Shown in pieces: positions 29,807 through 37,767 of a stretch of 37,927 nucleotides of DNA. The notes under the pieces were generated by a model. The model was given only the letters and a program-made list of their open reading frames with translations, was not told where the DNA came from and did not search any database. This stretch comes from JANXQE01 sp035651635 (lineage in GTDB: Bacteria; Verrucomicrobiota; Verrucomicrobiia; Limisphaerales; UBA8199). Where the stretch lies: positions 1 through 37,927 of the forward strand of contig DASRFK010000314.1 in NCBI GenBank assembly GCA_035651635.1, read 5' to 3'. The position numbers and the translations under genes were made by a program. Numbering within the stretch: the stretch's first letter is position 1; each line of letters starts with the position of its first letter.

Positions 29807-30196
29807 CGGACTAACGCTTTCACTTGGAGAATTGGTTTTCGGTTCAAGCAACGCAAAAACCACAAAATAGATAACAGCAAAGAAGTGCGCTCCAACCAAC
29901 ATCGGCAGCCCCCATCTGATGTAAACGGAAAGGACAACACAAGCCACTAGTGAAAGGAGGCCCAGACCGGCAATGAGCAATCGCGAGCGCACTCGGAAAA
30001 AGCCCTGCGGTAGGAGTGCCAAATAAAAAACCAACACCGTGTTAAAGCCACGTTCAGCAAGCCACGGCGGCTCGAAAATTATAATATCCGTTCGCGGCCA
30101 TAGTGCCCATATAAGAAGCTCCACCTGGCGGGAGATCACGGCGAGAGCAGCGAGGAGCAGAGCCATTCGAAGCGCGTATAGTGCTTGTGACTTCAT
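29801..30196 (-). CDS. Cassette gene: four-helix membrane protein (131 aa)
   Basis: A 131-residue integral membrane protein from ATG 30196. Helices: LRMALLLAALAVISRQVELL, NTVLVFYLALLPQGFF, LLIAGLGLLSLVACVVLSVY and LVGAHFFAVIYFVVFALLE. No family was recognised. The TAA lies inside the right box GTTAAGC of remnant 22; the start is 9 bp from site 23. Confidence 0.65.
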   Translation of the reverse strand: MKSQALYALRMALLLAALAVISRQVELLIWALWPRTDIIIFEPPWLAERGFNTVLVFYLALLPQGFFRVRSRLLIAGLGLLSLVACVVLSVYIRWGLPMLVGAHFFAVIYFVVFALLEPKTNSPSESVSPA

Positions 30197-30204
30197 GGTT
30201 CGAG

Positions 30205-30297
30205 GCTTAACAGTCCGGGTCACCAACCCCGCGTCTGTGACCTTCAATCTGCAACCTGGACTTAATCGCGGGGCTCGGTGCAGTCAGCTCGTTGGGC
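30205..30297 (-). repeat. attC-like site 23
   Basis: A 93-bp palindrome with boxes GCTTAAC and GTTGGGC (both exact). The arms AGTCCGGGTCACCAACCCCGCG and CGCGGGGCTCGGTGCAG... pair with bulges; only short parts are quoted here. Confidence 0.8.
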
Positions 30298-30303
30298 ACG
30301 CGA

Positions 30304-30651
30304 TCAAGGTGCGAGACCATATCCAATTATAGCACGAGCGATCCTCTCAACCAGCATAGCCGCAGGAATTGGCGTGAATGCCAAACCAATAGCCCACTTG
30401 GGCCACGTCCTTCCGCGAAGGCGCTTCAAGTTGAATAGAACCAGCGGTAAAACGACCAATGGCGTTGCTATGGCAACAAAAAAAAGCAACAAGATCCAAC
30501 CCATGAACCGTATTTGAGCGCCATGAGGCGTCCAGAAGAACGGTAGGGCCCACAAAACCGCGAGGAAGTTCGCCACGCATGTTAGCCACAACGGCAATCG
30601 TGAATCGATCTGATCCGATTCACCTTGCAAGGAATTTGCCAAGGCCGTCAT
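30304..30651 (-). CDS. Cassette gene: membrane protein, first after attI-like core C
   Basis: A 115-residue protein from ATG 30651. A polar N-terminus (ANSLQGESDQIDSRLPLWL) precedes three helices: LTCVANFLAVLWALPFF, FMGWILLLFFVAIATPLVVL and WAIGLAFTPIPAAMLVERIA. No family was recognised. A longer frame to 30708 crosses the attI-like core, so the internal ATG is preferred. Confidence 0.65.
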   Translation of the reverse strand: MTALANSLQGESDQIDSRLPLWLTCVANFLAVLWALPFFWTPHGAQIRFMGWILLLFFVAIATPLVVLPLVLFNLKRLRGRTWPKWAIGLAFTPIPAAMLVERIARAIIGYGLAP

Positions 30652-30660
30652 GGCTTTGTT

Positions 30661-30687
30661 GCCCAACTGTAATTCAGCGACTGAAAG
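30661..30687 (-). other. attI-like core C
   Basis: GTTGGGC (minus strand, 30661-30667) sits 9 bp upstream of the cassette ATG and is preceded by ACA as in platform B. No palindromic partner lies to its right, so it is not an attC. The next bases (CTGTAATTCAGCGAC on the plus strand) match core D at most positions. Confidence 0.45.
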
Positions 30688-31704
30688 TTTCTGATCCTTT
30701 CGCGACACGTTGCTGTCCGTGCCTTACACAAGACTTTGCCAACCGGCGACTCGCCACTCAAACAGCCCTCGTCCCGGTTAGCTGGTCGTTGCCGGCGATT
30801 CAGTCGTTCCTTTTGGCACAGGTGGCTCGTGGTCAAGCTCACGGTTCAAAACCATACCATGGCCAGTCAGTTGATCCAACGGTAAAGACGAGTTCCTGGC
30901 GCATCGGACAAAACCGTCTGGTCTGGCCCAGATGAATAAAAACGTTCGCCAATGACCCGGGGCGGGCCTCGCTCCTGCAGTGCCGTTCCCCGGACGCGAA
31001 AACGATCATCCCCCTGCCGACCTTTTCTGGCCTCGCGCTTCGCCGGCTACACCTCACCGGACGGCCAGCCCAGGTCGAGGCACCGGGAGGTTCTCAGGGA
31101 GAGACGCAGCAGTGGAGCGACTGCCGCGCCGGGACCACGGCTGCTGCCCCGGCGAAGCGCGGGTTGAGGCTCCGGCGGTAGCACAGCCGGCGTTCCGGTG
31201 CCAGTCGCGCTGTGACGGCAACGCGAGGCGCAAGCCAACCAATAACGACGTGAGCGGGAGGCTCAAGGAGAACAGGGCTCGACTTTTTTGTGCCTCCCTC
31301 GGTTTTACCTTTGACCTTGCTCCTGACCGTGACCCACCGGGAAGTTTCGATCCCGGAACCGTGCGGAACGCCGAAAGCCAAGAAGTGAGAGAGCCTCGCC
31401 AAAAAATGTGAAGTGCCCAGCTACTGCGGTATGAGAACATCGGAAAGTCCGGTGGCGGCACGTTTCTTCAGCGACCTTCCCCAGGTCCACCTCCTTGGCG
31501 TCTGCCGCCGGACCTTAGATATACTTGGGAACGGCACGTTTCAACTGCCATAACACCTGTTCGCCTGGGCTCCATCGCGCCGAACAGGAAAAGTCCGATT
31601 TCGAGTTCCGCCGAACTGGCGCGGCGCGACCCCAACCGCGTCACGTGGCGGTTGCGTCGGAGCAGCCAGGAACGCGGGACGCACGTAAGGCTTCCAAAAG
31701 ATGA
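30688..31704. other. 1-kb GC-rich gap without a recognisable gene
   Basis: Several frames are open on both strands, but all have shadow-like composition rich in Arg, Pro, Ala and Gly. No intI remnant, promoter or RNA gene could be identified. The segment may be eroded platform or host DNA. Confidence 0.4.
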
Positions 31705-31740
31705 TATACCTACCTACTTAAAATTAAGTAGGTAGGTATA
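31705..31740. repeat. Perfect 36-bp palindrome
   Basis: Two 17-bp arms, TATACCTACCTACTTAA (31705-31721) and its exact reverse complement (31724-31740), flank a central AA. The AT-rich composition contrasts with the GC-rich surroundings. It may be an operator, a bidirectional hairpin or the scar of a small transposable element. Positions 31741-32028 show no convincing gene. Confidence 0.8.
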
Positions 31741-32028
31741 AGAGTATTGGGAGAAGCACGGGGCTCTCCGCCAGCCCCGCAACTACGCTGAGCCGGCGCA
31801 ACCCTGCACAAGCCGAAGCCGACCTCGTGGCCCGGCCCAGCAGGCTGACCCTCAAGTTAAACCATAGCAACCGCAACGCCTTGACTAATTGGAACGGACG
31901 GCGCAATCTAAGCGCACCCTTCCTCTTGGTTCGCCGGCTCCGAGTTTCGGTGGGTCGGCGAGAGTGGCGTGAGATGTTTCACGGGGCTATGAGGAAGTGG
32001 TGGGCGCGACGCCAATCTGAAAGATGTC

Positions 32029-32799
32029 ATGTCAGCCGGAAACGAGCCAAACGAGCACTTGGAGCCTGCGACGCATAGTGGGGCCAAGGCCCATGCGACC
32101 AATAATCGGCTGTTCGGGGTGACGATGGCGTTGATCGGAGTGCTCGTTGCCTTTTGCGCAGCCATGGTGGGGTCCGAGCGCAATGAGCTGACCAAAAGCA
32201 TGATCAAACAAACCCAAGCTCACGCCGATTTTACTGCTGCGAGCACAAAGTTCCGTCTGATCATGATCGAGCTGGAAAAGCAGCATGCGCGGGTGGCAAC
32301 CGCTCGCGATCCAGCGGGCGGCTGGTCTCCGGTCCAACGATTTGTCGAGCTTTCTGACGATTACGGCCATGAACGCGACTTTTCCAAACGATGGGCTGAC
32401 AGCTATGAACCACTGGTTAACGCTCATTTTGAGGGGGCCGAAGGCTATGAGCGTGCCCAGCTGATGGCGGAGATTGGGATCGTGACGGCTTCGTTGGCGG
32501 TGCTTCTAGCCAGCCGTGCGGCGTGGTGTCTGTCTCTGATACTTTCAGGGGCTTGTGTCGTGCAGGTTGCTCGGACGTATCTGCCGACGGAGCGTGAAGT
32601 CAAAAAGGCCGAGGAGGAGATCGGACGGACTTCCCGGGAATATGCCAAGCTGCGCAGCGTGCACCTGGGTGCCAATGAAGATGAACAGGCAGTCAGCCAA
32701 TTTGACCCCGACAACAAGCTTCGGGGAGCCAGAAAAACTGTCTTAGATTCGAAGGAAGGCGACTCGTCGCCGGAGAAAGAGCAGCGGCGGAGTAATTAG
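32029..32799 (+). CDS. DUF4337-like membrane protein
   Basis: A 256-residue protein. One transmembrane helix at about 30-48 (GVTMALIGVLVAFCAAMVGS) is followed by a helical region (LTKSMIKQTQAHADFTAAST), a second hydrophobic stretch (IGIVTASLAVLLASRAAWCL, LSLILSGACVV), and a charged tail. The spacing of helix, Q-A-x-A helix and paired C-terminal helices matches DUF4337 proteins. Function is unknown. It lies on the plus strand with no attC-like sites, so it is not a cassette. Confidence 0.65.
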   Translation: MSAGNEPNEHLEPATHSGAKAHATNNRLFGVTMALIGVLVAFCAAMVGSERNELTKSMIKQTQAHADFTAASTKFRLIMIELEKQHARVATARDPAGGWSPVQRFVELSDDYGHERDFSKRWADSYEPLVNAHFEGAEGYERAQLMAEIGIVTASLAVLLASRAAWCLSLILSGACVVQVARTYLPTEREVKKAEEEIGRTSREYAKLRSVHLGANEDEQAVSQFDPDNKLRGARKTVLDSKEGDSSPEKEQRRSN

Positions 32800-33451
32800 C
32801 TGCGGCTCAGTTAGAGCGCCAGTCGGGGTCTCTGCTCGCGCCAAAACGCGGCGAATTAGGCTCCTGGAGCGTTGGAAGCTCGAACGTATTGCCCAGGAGA
32901 ATCCGCCGGAAGAGCGCCGCGAACGCGCAAGCGCTTAAAGATAAAAAGGTGACCGAGAGTAACAGCGTCATTTTTTGATTAGCGCAGCCCAGAGGAGCTG
33001 TAATCAGCAGCCTGCCAGAATGCTGCACAAACTGAGGGCATTGTTTGTTAGTTTCAGCGGCGAAGTCAATGATTTGCTTGAGGGGTTAACGGTGACGGGT
33101 GAAGGTGCCGGGTTCTGGCCGCGAGTTCCTTTTTCGGCCACTGCCCGTCGGCAGCCCTGGCGGTGTGCTACCGAGACAGCGTGTCTGGCCTCTAGGTCTC
33201 TGGGATACGGCAACCGACTTTCCGTTCGCGCCACCCGGGTTGCTGCTCTATTGTTAAACTCAAGCAGGGGCCCGTTCCGAATGCCCGGTTGGCGGGGCGG
33301 GCTCCTCTGCTTTGCCGCAAGACCGGCTCGCTGCCTGCTCAGGTAAGACTTTCTGGTGTTGGCGAAGCGCGATCAACTCGCAGTCCGGCTCGGTAGTAGA
33401 GTTGCAACGCTAGATGTCCCAAACTATTCTGCGGACAAGTGAGCTAAAGCC
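32800..33451. other. Intergenic region before the ankyrin gene
   Basis: No convincing gene is seen in 652 bp; both strands carry only short shadow-like frames. One copy of a 73-bp direct repeat lies at 33299-33371. A promoter for the ankyrin gene is expected here but could not be assigned. Confidence 0.4.
33299..33371 (+). repeat. 73-bp direct repeat, copy 1
   Basis: Matches 34984-35056 with about five mismatches and no gap. The shared core contains CTGCTCAGGTAAGACTTTCT, then GGTGTTGGCGAAGCGCG. It lies 80 bp before the ankyrin start. Confidence 0.7.
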
Positions 33452-34198
33452 ATGAAGATCAATGAAAGCGACGAGTCAACCAGAGAGGTTGTTCGAGCGA
33501 TACGCGGGGGCGATGTCGAAACCCTGCAAAAGCTGCTCGACGTGAACCCTGCTTTGTCACGAGCAAGAATTGTGGGCCACAAAGGTGGCTCACGGAGTCT
33601 TCTTCATGTGGTTACCGATTGGCCCGGTTTCTTTCCGCAGGGACCAACCACGGTCAGGGTCCTGAGCACAGCGGGGGCTGATCTGAACGCCAGTGCAAAT
33701 GAGGACGAGCCAGGAGAAACCCCTCTTCATTGGGCCGCAAGCAGCGACGATGTTGAGGTCGCAGAGGCTCTGGTGGCCTGCGGAGCAAACATCGAAGCGC
33801 AAGGTGGCTCGATAGCTGGAGGCACGCCTCTGGAGAATGCGGTCGGATACGGTTGCTGGCGTGTCGGCTATATGTTGGTCAATCGAGGAGCAAGAATGGA
33901 GAAACTCTGGATCGCTGCGGCACTGGGCAAGACCCCGCAGCTCGAAGCGTTTTTTGCAGCAAAAATTGCCCCCTCGGCTCAGGACATAAACCAGGCCTTT
34001 TGGCACGCCTGTCAGGGAGGCAACCGGCGAACGGCTGAGTGCCTGCTCTCGCGAGGAGCGGACGTTAACTGGAGACCTGACTACGCGAATGAAACTGCGT
34101 TACAGATCGCCGCTGGAGGACCGGACACGGGGCGTCAAGCACTTGTAAGCTGGCTCGAAGAATTCACTGCCAAGCGTGCGGCACCCCCAAATCTCTGA
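33452..34198 (+). CDS. Ankyrin-repeat protein
   Basis: A 248-residue protein of ankyrin repeats. VVRAIRGGDVETLQKLLDVN, GETPLHWAASSDDVEVAEAL and NRRTAECLLSRGADVNWRPD show the TPLHxAA and L-L-xx-GAD signatures; about five repeats can be counted, some degenerate. Such proteins mediate protein-protein contacts. No signal peptide is seen. It lies between two copies of a 73-bp direct repeat on the plus strand and is not a cassette gene. Confidence 0.85.
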   Translation: MKINESDESTREVVRAIRGGDVETLQKLLDVNPALSRARIVGHKGGSRSLLHVVTDWPGFFPQGPTTVRVLSTAGADLNASANEDEPGETPLHWAASSDDVEVAEALVACGANIEAQGGSIAGGTPLENAVGYGCWRVGYMLVNRGARMEKLWIAAALGKTPQLEAFFAAKIAPSAQDINQAFWHACQGGNRRTAECLLSRGADVNWRPDYANETALQIAAGGPDTGRQALVSWLEEFTAKRAAPPNL

Positions 34199-34630
34199 AC
34201 CACCTACTCACGAAAGCCCCGCGCTTCGCCAGTCCTAAAACGGCGCAACTCACGCAAATGGACCAGTCGGAGCAATTGGCGGTTCCGTTTTGGCGTCGTC
34301 AGGACGGCGTGCCCGGCGAAGCGCGGTCTTCCTGGCCTCTCCTCTTGCGGAGGTGGTGACTTCCAACGGGCTCTGCAAGCTCGTTACTGTCCGGCTTCAC
34401 CCAACTCATTTGAGGCTTTGAGGTGCGCTGCTTTGGCAGTTTGTTTTCGAGCAGGCCAGCACCTCGCCGAAGGTGTGCGGCGCTGTTTGCGAAACGTTCC
34501 CAGAGCCCGGTTGGAAACGCGATCCAGAAGTCGAAATGCGAAGTTTGTCGCCCCTCTCAAGGCTCTCCCTTGGAGAGCGTAAAGGCCTGGACAGACAAGA
34601 ACAAGGCCGCAGCAAACGACCGCCATTTGA
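34199..34630. other. Gap with doubtful minus-strand ORF
   Basis: A minus-strand frame from ATG 34626 (MAVVCCGLVLVCPGLYALQG, then basic) to 34384 encodes 80 residues with one hydrophobic segment. It may continue eroded sequence from the response-regulator fragment to its right. Nothing else is visible. Confidence 0.25.
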
Positions 34631-34822
34631 TTAAACACCGTGTCTCCTGACAAAGGTCCGGCCTGAGGATGGAGGACGTAACTGAAACGATGTATAAAGG
34701 GCTTCCTGTCCGTCCCGGGTATTCCGGCAGGGCGTTGCCATGCCTTTTTCATCCATGGCCCGCTCTATGAAGAACGCGTCATTCTCGTCATCCTCGACTA
34801 ATAGGATCGCTTCCGTCTGCAT
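34631..34822 (-). pseudogene. Truncated response-regulator receiver domain
   Basis: The minus-strand ORF begins MQTEAILLVEDDENDAFFIE and continues RAMDEKG...RDGQEAL, the first third of a CheY-like receiver of the Rcp1 type, with its acidic pocket. Similarity then stops before the phosphoacceptor Asp and the Thr/Lys sites. An AAAGG ribosome binding site precedes ATG 34822. The protein cannot be functional as a phosphoacceptor. Confidence 0.65.
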
Positions 34823-34983
34823 TTGTCAGCCTTTTCTTTAGTTACAGCCTCACCTTTAAATTTGAGCGCAAAGCATACGCGACGTGCGCGGGCTGGCCTA
34901 GCGTGGGGCTCAACCGTGGGGTGTTTCCCCGAGGTAATAGGAAGGGTGAGTCGCAGCGTCTCGAAAGGGCCGGTCGACGGGCC

Positions 34984-35056
34984 GGGTTCCTCTGCTTTCT
35001 CGCAACACCGGCTCGCCGCCTGCTCAGGTAAGACTTTCTGGTGTTGGCGAAGCGCG
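34984..35056 (+). repeat. 73-bp direct repeat, copy 2
   Basis: Second copy of the repeat at 33299-33371. The two copies bracket the ankyrin gene and response-regulator fragment, 1.7 kb apart. Confidence 0.7.
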
Positions 35057-35100
35057 TCAGGGAGTCGGCGGCGGAAGGCACTCGGACAAGTCACCGACCT

Positions 35101-35156
35101 CTCGAACGTCCAGAGACTCAGGCACGCAATCCCGCATTGCCAGCGACTTGTTAAGC
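35101..35156 (-). repeat. Short attC-like site 25
   Basis: A 56-bp candidate with left box CTCGAAC and right box GTTAAGC (exact), plus a GCAAT/ATTGC hairpin in the centre. Size is near the lower limit for attC. The right box is 4 bp from the next stop codon. Confidence 0.45.
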
Positions 35157-35159
35157 GCT

Positions 35160-35510
35160 TCAGCGACCTAGCACGATGTGTTTAACAGCTCCATGTTCAT
35201 CAATACTGACAATTCGGTCCCGGCCAACAGTCACCATTGGTTCCCCCGAGGCATTGGTTCCGTCGATAGTCTCCGCCACCACCAACCACCCCCGTCCATC
35301 CGGGTATGCCTGGTAAAAAACATTCGTCTCAGGCCCATCCCGCCCACTATTAGTCGCCAACGTCCTGCGGGCTATCACCGACGCCTCTGCCTCCGCCAAC
35401 GCTCGCGGTTGCGGCGGGGCATTTGTCCTGCTCTCGCGCACGTGTGGCCAGCAGCCGACCACTAATGATCCCACGACTACCCACAACAGGAGACCCTGTG
35501 AAGGGTTCAT
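35160..35510 (-). CDS. Cassette gene: lipoprotein (116 aa)
   Basis: A 116-residue protein from ATG 35510. The signal MNPSQGLLLWVVVGSLVVGC has a good lipobox (L-V-V-G-C). A Pro-rich linker leads to a small domain, ALAEAEASVIARRTLATNSG, VFYQAYPDGRGWLVVAETID and a C-terminal VGRDRIVSIDEHGAVK, which resembles a PepSY-like or small alpha/beta unit. Function is unknown. Confidence 0.65.
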   Translation of the reverse strand: MNPSQGLLLWVVVGSLVVGCWPHVRESRTNAPPQPRALAEAEASVIARRTLATNSGRDGPETNVFYQAYPDGRGWLVVAETIDGTNASGEPMVTVGRDRIVSIDEHGAVKHIVLGR

Positions 35511-35512
35511 GC

Positions 35513-35639
35513 GCTTAACGTGGAGTTGAGCCGCAGGCGCCTGAGACTGAGGACCGACGAAGCCAGTGAGCAGCGAATATCGCAACACTTCCACAAATAG
35601 AAGCGCGGGCGCCTGTTGGCTCAAGTGACGGGGTCATGC
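35513..35639 (-). repeat. attC-like site 26
   Basis: A 127-bp palindrome with left box GCTTAAC and right box GTCATGC. The arms TTGAGCCGCAGGCGCC and GGCGCCTGTTGGCTCAA pair with one bulge. Confidence 0.75.
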
Positions 35640-36029
35640 TGAGTTTCCACTTCTGTAAAGCTGCTTATAATCGATGAAGAGGACCGTGAGAAGGAACACT
35701 GCAAAGAGTCCGAAAGCAATCCACACGAGCGGAGTGCGCGTTTCGATGACAGCGATTAGTAGAGCACCCAGGAGGACTGCGAATATGAAGGCATCCAAGG
35801 TGAAAACAGCGCGTTTTTGTATCCTGGTAAACGGCTCGTGACGGGTCTTCATCTCCCTGGCGCCCGCAGCGATCCACAACAGGGCCAACAGCGTGATCAG
35901 AAGTTCCAGCAGCGAGGGTTTTTCGAGCAGGACCTGGAAAGCGAGCAGGCTAAAGGCTACAATAGTCACTTCCAGCCTGAGGCGGAACTTCGTCCTGCTT
36001 TTGAGATTAAGAAGATTACCGAGCTGCAT
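35634..36029 (-). CDS. Cassette gene: four-helix membrane protein (131 aa)
   Basis: A 131-residue integral membrane protein from ATG 36029. Two helix pairs: VTIVAFSLLAFQVLLEKPSL with LLELLITLLALLWIAAGA, then FTLDAFIFAVLLGALLIAVI with LVWIAFGLFAVFLLTVLFI. A basic loop lies between the pairs. The TGA lies in the right box of site 26, and the ATG is inside the left box of site 27. No family was recognised. Confidence 0.65.
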   Translation of the reverse strand: MQLGNLLNLKSRTKFRLRLEVTIVAFSLLAFQVLLEKPSLLELLITLLALLWIAAGAREMKTRHEPFTRIQKRAVFTLDAFIFAVLLGALLIAVIETRTPLVWIAFGLFAVFLLTVLFIDYKQLYRSGNSA

Positions 36030-36115
36030 AACGCAGAGTGCAGCCGCGCCGGGCCAAAGACGACCGGAAAACAACGAGGCGCAATCCCGGCGTCGGCTGC
36101 CACGACTGGTTATGC
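36026..36115 (-). repeat. attC-like site 27
   Basis: A 90-bp palindrome with boxes GCATAAC and GTTATGC, exact complements. The arms GTGCAGCCGCGCCGGG and CCCGGCGTCGGCTGCCAC are nearly the same as site 15. Confidence 0.85.
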
Positions 36116-36121
36116 AAGGGG

Positions 36122-36535
36122 CTAGTGCGACTCTCGGACATAGATTCCAGGGTAAACCGGCTTCGATGTGAGCGGGACACCCGGAGCATTGGTCTCGACA
36201 TACGAAGGTGGGCCAATAATCAAGCCGGTGCTTTGGAAGCCTCCGAAAGATACCAGCATGACCAAAGGTGTGCCGTTGGTTTCCACCAGGAGCTGCCGCC
36301 CCGCTCCGATGGGCTTGACGAAATCCGGCCACTCCGATTCAACGGGCAGCGATAAGTTTGTCTTGGACCTCTCGACGACCTGTGCAGCCCATGTATGCCA
36401 CTGCTCCGATGTAGCAGCCTTTCGAGCGGAATCGGCTAAACGGCTTGGAGATTCACCGCAACCGCTGGTCGCGAGCGTTAGGGCGACTACCAAGACGGCT
36501 ACGGAAGGTTGGATATGCGGGCGGTTTTGAACCAT
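36122..36535 (-). CDS. Cassette gene: lipoprotein (137 aa)
   Basis: A 137-residue protein from ATG 36535. The signal peptide ends in SVAVLVVALTLATSGCGE, a good lipobox. The mature domain is mostly beta (RQLLVETNGTPLVMLVSFGG, LIIGPPSYVETN). No family was recognised. The frame is open upstream across site 28, but that translation (rich in RQRTPRVRPAR) is palindrome sequence. Confidence 0.65.
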   Translation of the reverse strand: MVQNRPHIQPSVAVLVVALTLATSGCGESPSRLADSARKAATSEQWHTWAAQVVERSKTNLSLPVESEWPDFVKPIGAGRQLLVETNGTPLVMLVSFGGFQSTGLIIGPPSYVETNAPGVPLTSKPVYPGIYVRESH

Positions 36536-36536
36536 G

Positions 36537-36623
36537 GCATAACGGTCCGCAGCAGCGGCCCCGCGCCACGGGCGTGGAATGCGAGCAGGGCGGACTCGCG
36601 GGGTCCGCTGCCTGCGGTTGTTC
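36537..36623 (-). repeat. attC-like site 28
   Basis: An 87-bp palindrome with left box GCATAAC and right box GTTGTTC. The arms GCAGCAGCGGCCCCGCG and CGCGGGGTCCGCTGCCTGC pair. Same family as sites 4 and 19. Confidence 0.75.
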
Positions 36624-36644
36624 GATGGTTTGGCGTTCATGTTC

Positions 36645-36913
36645 TCAGCGCCTTGTGACCTGCACTGCGGACTGCACGTTGTGATGAGCCAGTGATTTCT
36701 TGATCAACTTCGTGAAGCGAGACAACGCCGGCTTGGAATGAACCGAAAAGCTCAACGGAGTCAGAGCTGAATCCACTGCCTTTGGATCAGACACGGAAAC
36801 ATCTTCAGAACGGTAGCACTCAAGATGCAAATCCTCCTTGAAATGGAGTATGCGATGATGAGGTCGCTGTCTGCTAGCGACGCTGAAACCGTGATGTCAA
36901 AAATGTATGCCAT
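36645..36913 (-). pseudogene. Cassette gene, probably frameshifted
   Basis: A frame starting at ATG 36913 gives MAYIFDITVSASLADSDLII. Near 36841-36850 a better continuation is in another frame: HFKEDLHLECYRSEDVSVSD, then SFSVHSKPALSRFTKLIKKS and an end at 36645. Joined, they make a protein of about 90 residues filling the interval between sites 28 and 29. Each frame alone is incomplete, so a frameshift or sequencing indel is suspected. Confidence 0.4.
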
Positions 36914-36933
36914 TGGAGGAGGGCCTCTCCATC

Positions 36934-37023
36934 GAACAACGCTGGTCAGGCACGGCGCGGCCTCTGCTCAAAGCATGGCAACCCGACGCAATCGCGCCGT
37001 TGCCTGAAGCAGCCGGGTTAAAC
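36934..37023 (-). repeat. attC-like site 29
   Basis: A 90-bp palindrome with left box GAACAAC and right box GTTAAAC (exact GTTRRRY). The arms GCTGGTCAGGCACGGCGCG and CGCGCCGTTGCCTGAAGC pair with bulges. Confidence 0.7.
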
Positions 37024-37035
37024 CGGGGCCGTGCA

Positions 37036-37403
37036 CTACCACCTGACAACCTGCCGGTTGTTGAAAAAGTCATAAGAGACGAACAGCAAAAAGAGCAGCC
37101 CAGCAGAGCTTCTCTGCAAAAACGATAACCTCTTTAGGGGCCAAAGAACAGCCGCGGCAATGCCTGCCTGAACGCTCAGAACCAGCCACGTCGGCAGCTC
37201 TGGATAGTTCAGCCAATGCACAGCATGGCCTGATAATGCTCCGCGTCCCGCACAAACCAAATCCAGGAAGACTGAATAAAGGCTGCCAGGACTGGGAGCA
37301 GGGCTACCAGCAGAACCGTGGCTGCTCGATCCGCGCCGGAGGCAGGCCCGGTTCGGCGGAACAAGTGCTCCCGGATCCACTGAATTTCCTCTTGCTTGAT
37401 CAT
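37036..37403 (-). pseudogene. Cassette membrane protein split by a frameshift
   Basis: From ATG 37403 the first frame gives MIKQEEIQWIREHLFRRTGP, then a helix TVLLVALLPVLAAFIQSSWI and ends at 37209. A second frame takes over with HAVHWLNYPELPTWLVLSVQ, AGIAAAVLWPLKRL and SAGLLFLLFVSYDFF to 37036. Joined near 37212-37240 they form a three-helix protein filling the cassette between sites 29 and 30. Loss by a frameshift or a sequencing indel is likely. Confidence 0.5.
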
Positions 37404-37417
37404 GCTCGACAGTCCGG

Positions 37418-37510
37418 GTTTAACGGTCCGGCTCTCTGGCTCCGCGCCAATGACGGGAAACCCTGCAGAACAGCGCAATCGCGGAGTCCAGAGCAGACCG
37501 GTGGTTGGGC
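37418..37510 (-). repeat. attC-like site 30
   Basis: A 93-bp palindrome with boxes GTTTAAC (exact RYYYAAC) and GTTGGGC (exact GTTRRRY). The arms CTCTGGCTCCGCG and CGCGGAGTCCAGAG pair. The loop starts CCAATGA as in site 1. Confidence 0.85.
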
Positions 37511-37530
37511 ATGATGGACAGAACCACGAA

Positions 37531-37725
37531 CTATGACCGGCCATTCTGGATTGGAGATGATGCAGAAGCTGGCTCACAGTCGCCATTTTTTCGAGTCATT
37601 CGAATGATGAGGACAATGCCCCCTATAACAATGGCAGCCCCCACGGCCAAAACGGCTAGAAGGCCCAAGCCCAGTATGATTTCTCCTCCGCCCAAGTTAA
37701 ACAGACCAAGCATACTAGTTATCAT
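37531..37725 (-). CDS. Cassette gene: small membrane protein, first after attI-like core D
   Basis: A 64-residue protein: MITSMLGLFNLGGGEIILGL, then a long hydrophobic region GLLAVLAVGAAIVIGGIVLI, and a charged tail starting RMTRKNGD. The LGGGEIIL phrase recalls TatA N-termini, but the TatA amphipathic helix is absent. Unlike most cassette genes it has a good AAAGGA ribosome binding site 7 bp before the ATG. The stop is 21 bp from site 30. Confidence 0.7.
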   Translation of the reverse strand: MITSMLGLFNLGGGEIILGLGLLAVLAVGAAIVIGGIVLIIRMTRKNGDCEPASASSPIQNGRS

Positions 37726-37767
37726 TTTATTTCCTTTCTGAAATTAAATCGAGGCGTCTCGGCTTGA

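Noticed and set aside
30688..31704. Group II intron or intI remnant in the GC-rich gap
   Set aside because: No domain V-like hairpin, maturase motif or integrase motif could be found in any frame.
14384..37510. REP/BIME or CRISPR repeats
   Set aside because: Repeats are about 90 bp with varied cores and conserved ends, separated by one ORF each rather than by uniform spacers, and they lie with integrase remnants.
37531..37725. TatA-like translocase subunit
   Set aside because: LGGGEIIL resembles TatA, but the amphipathic helix with its KLP motif is missing and the hydrophobic stretch is too long.
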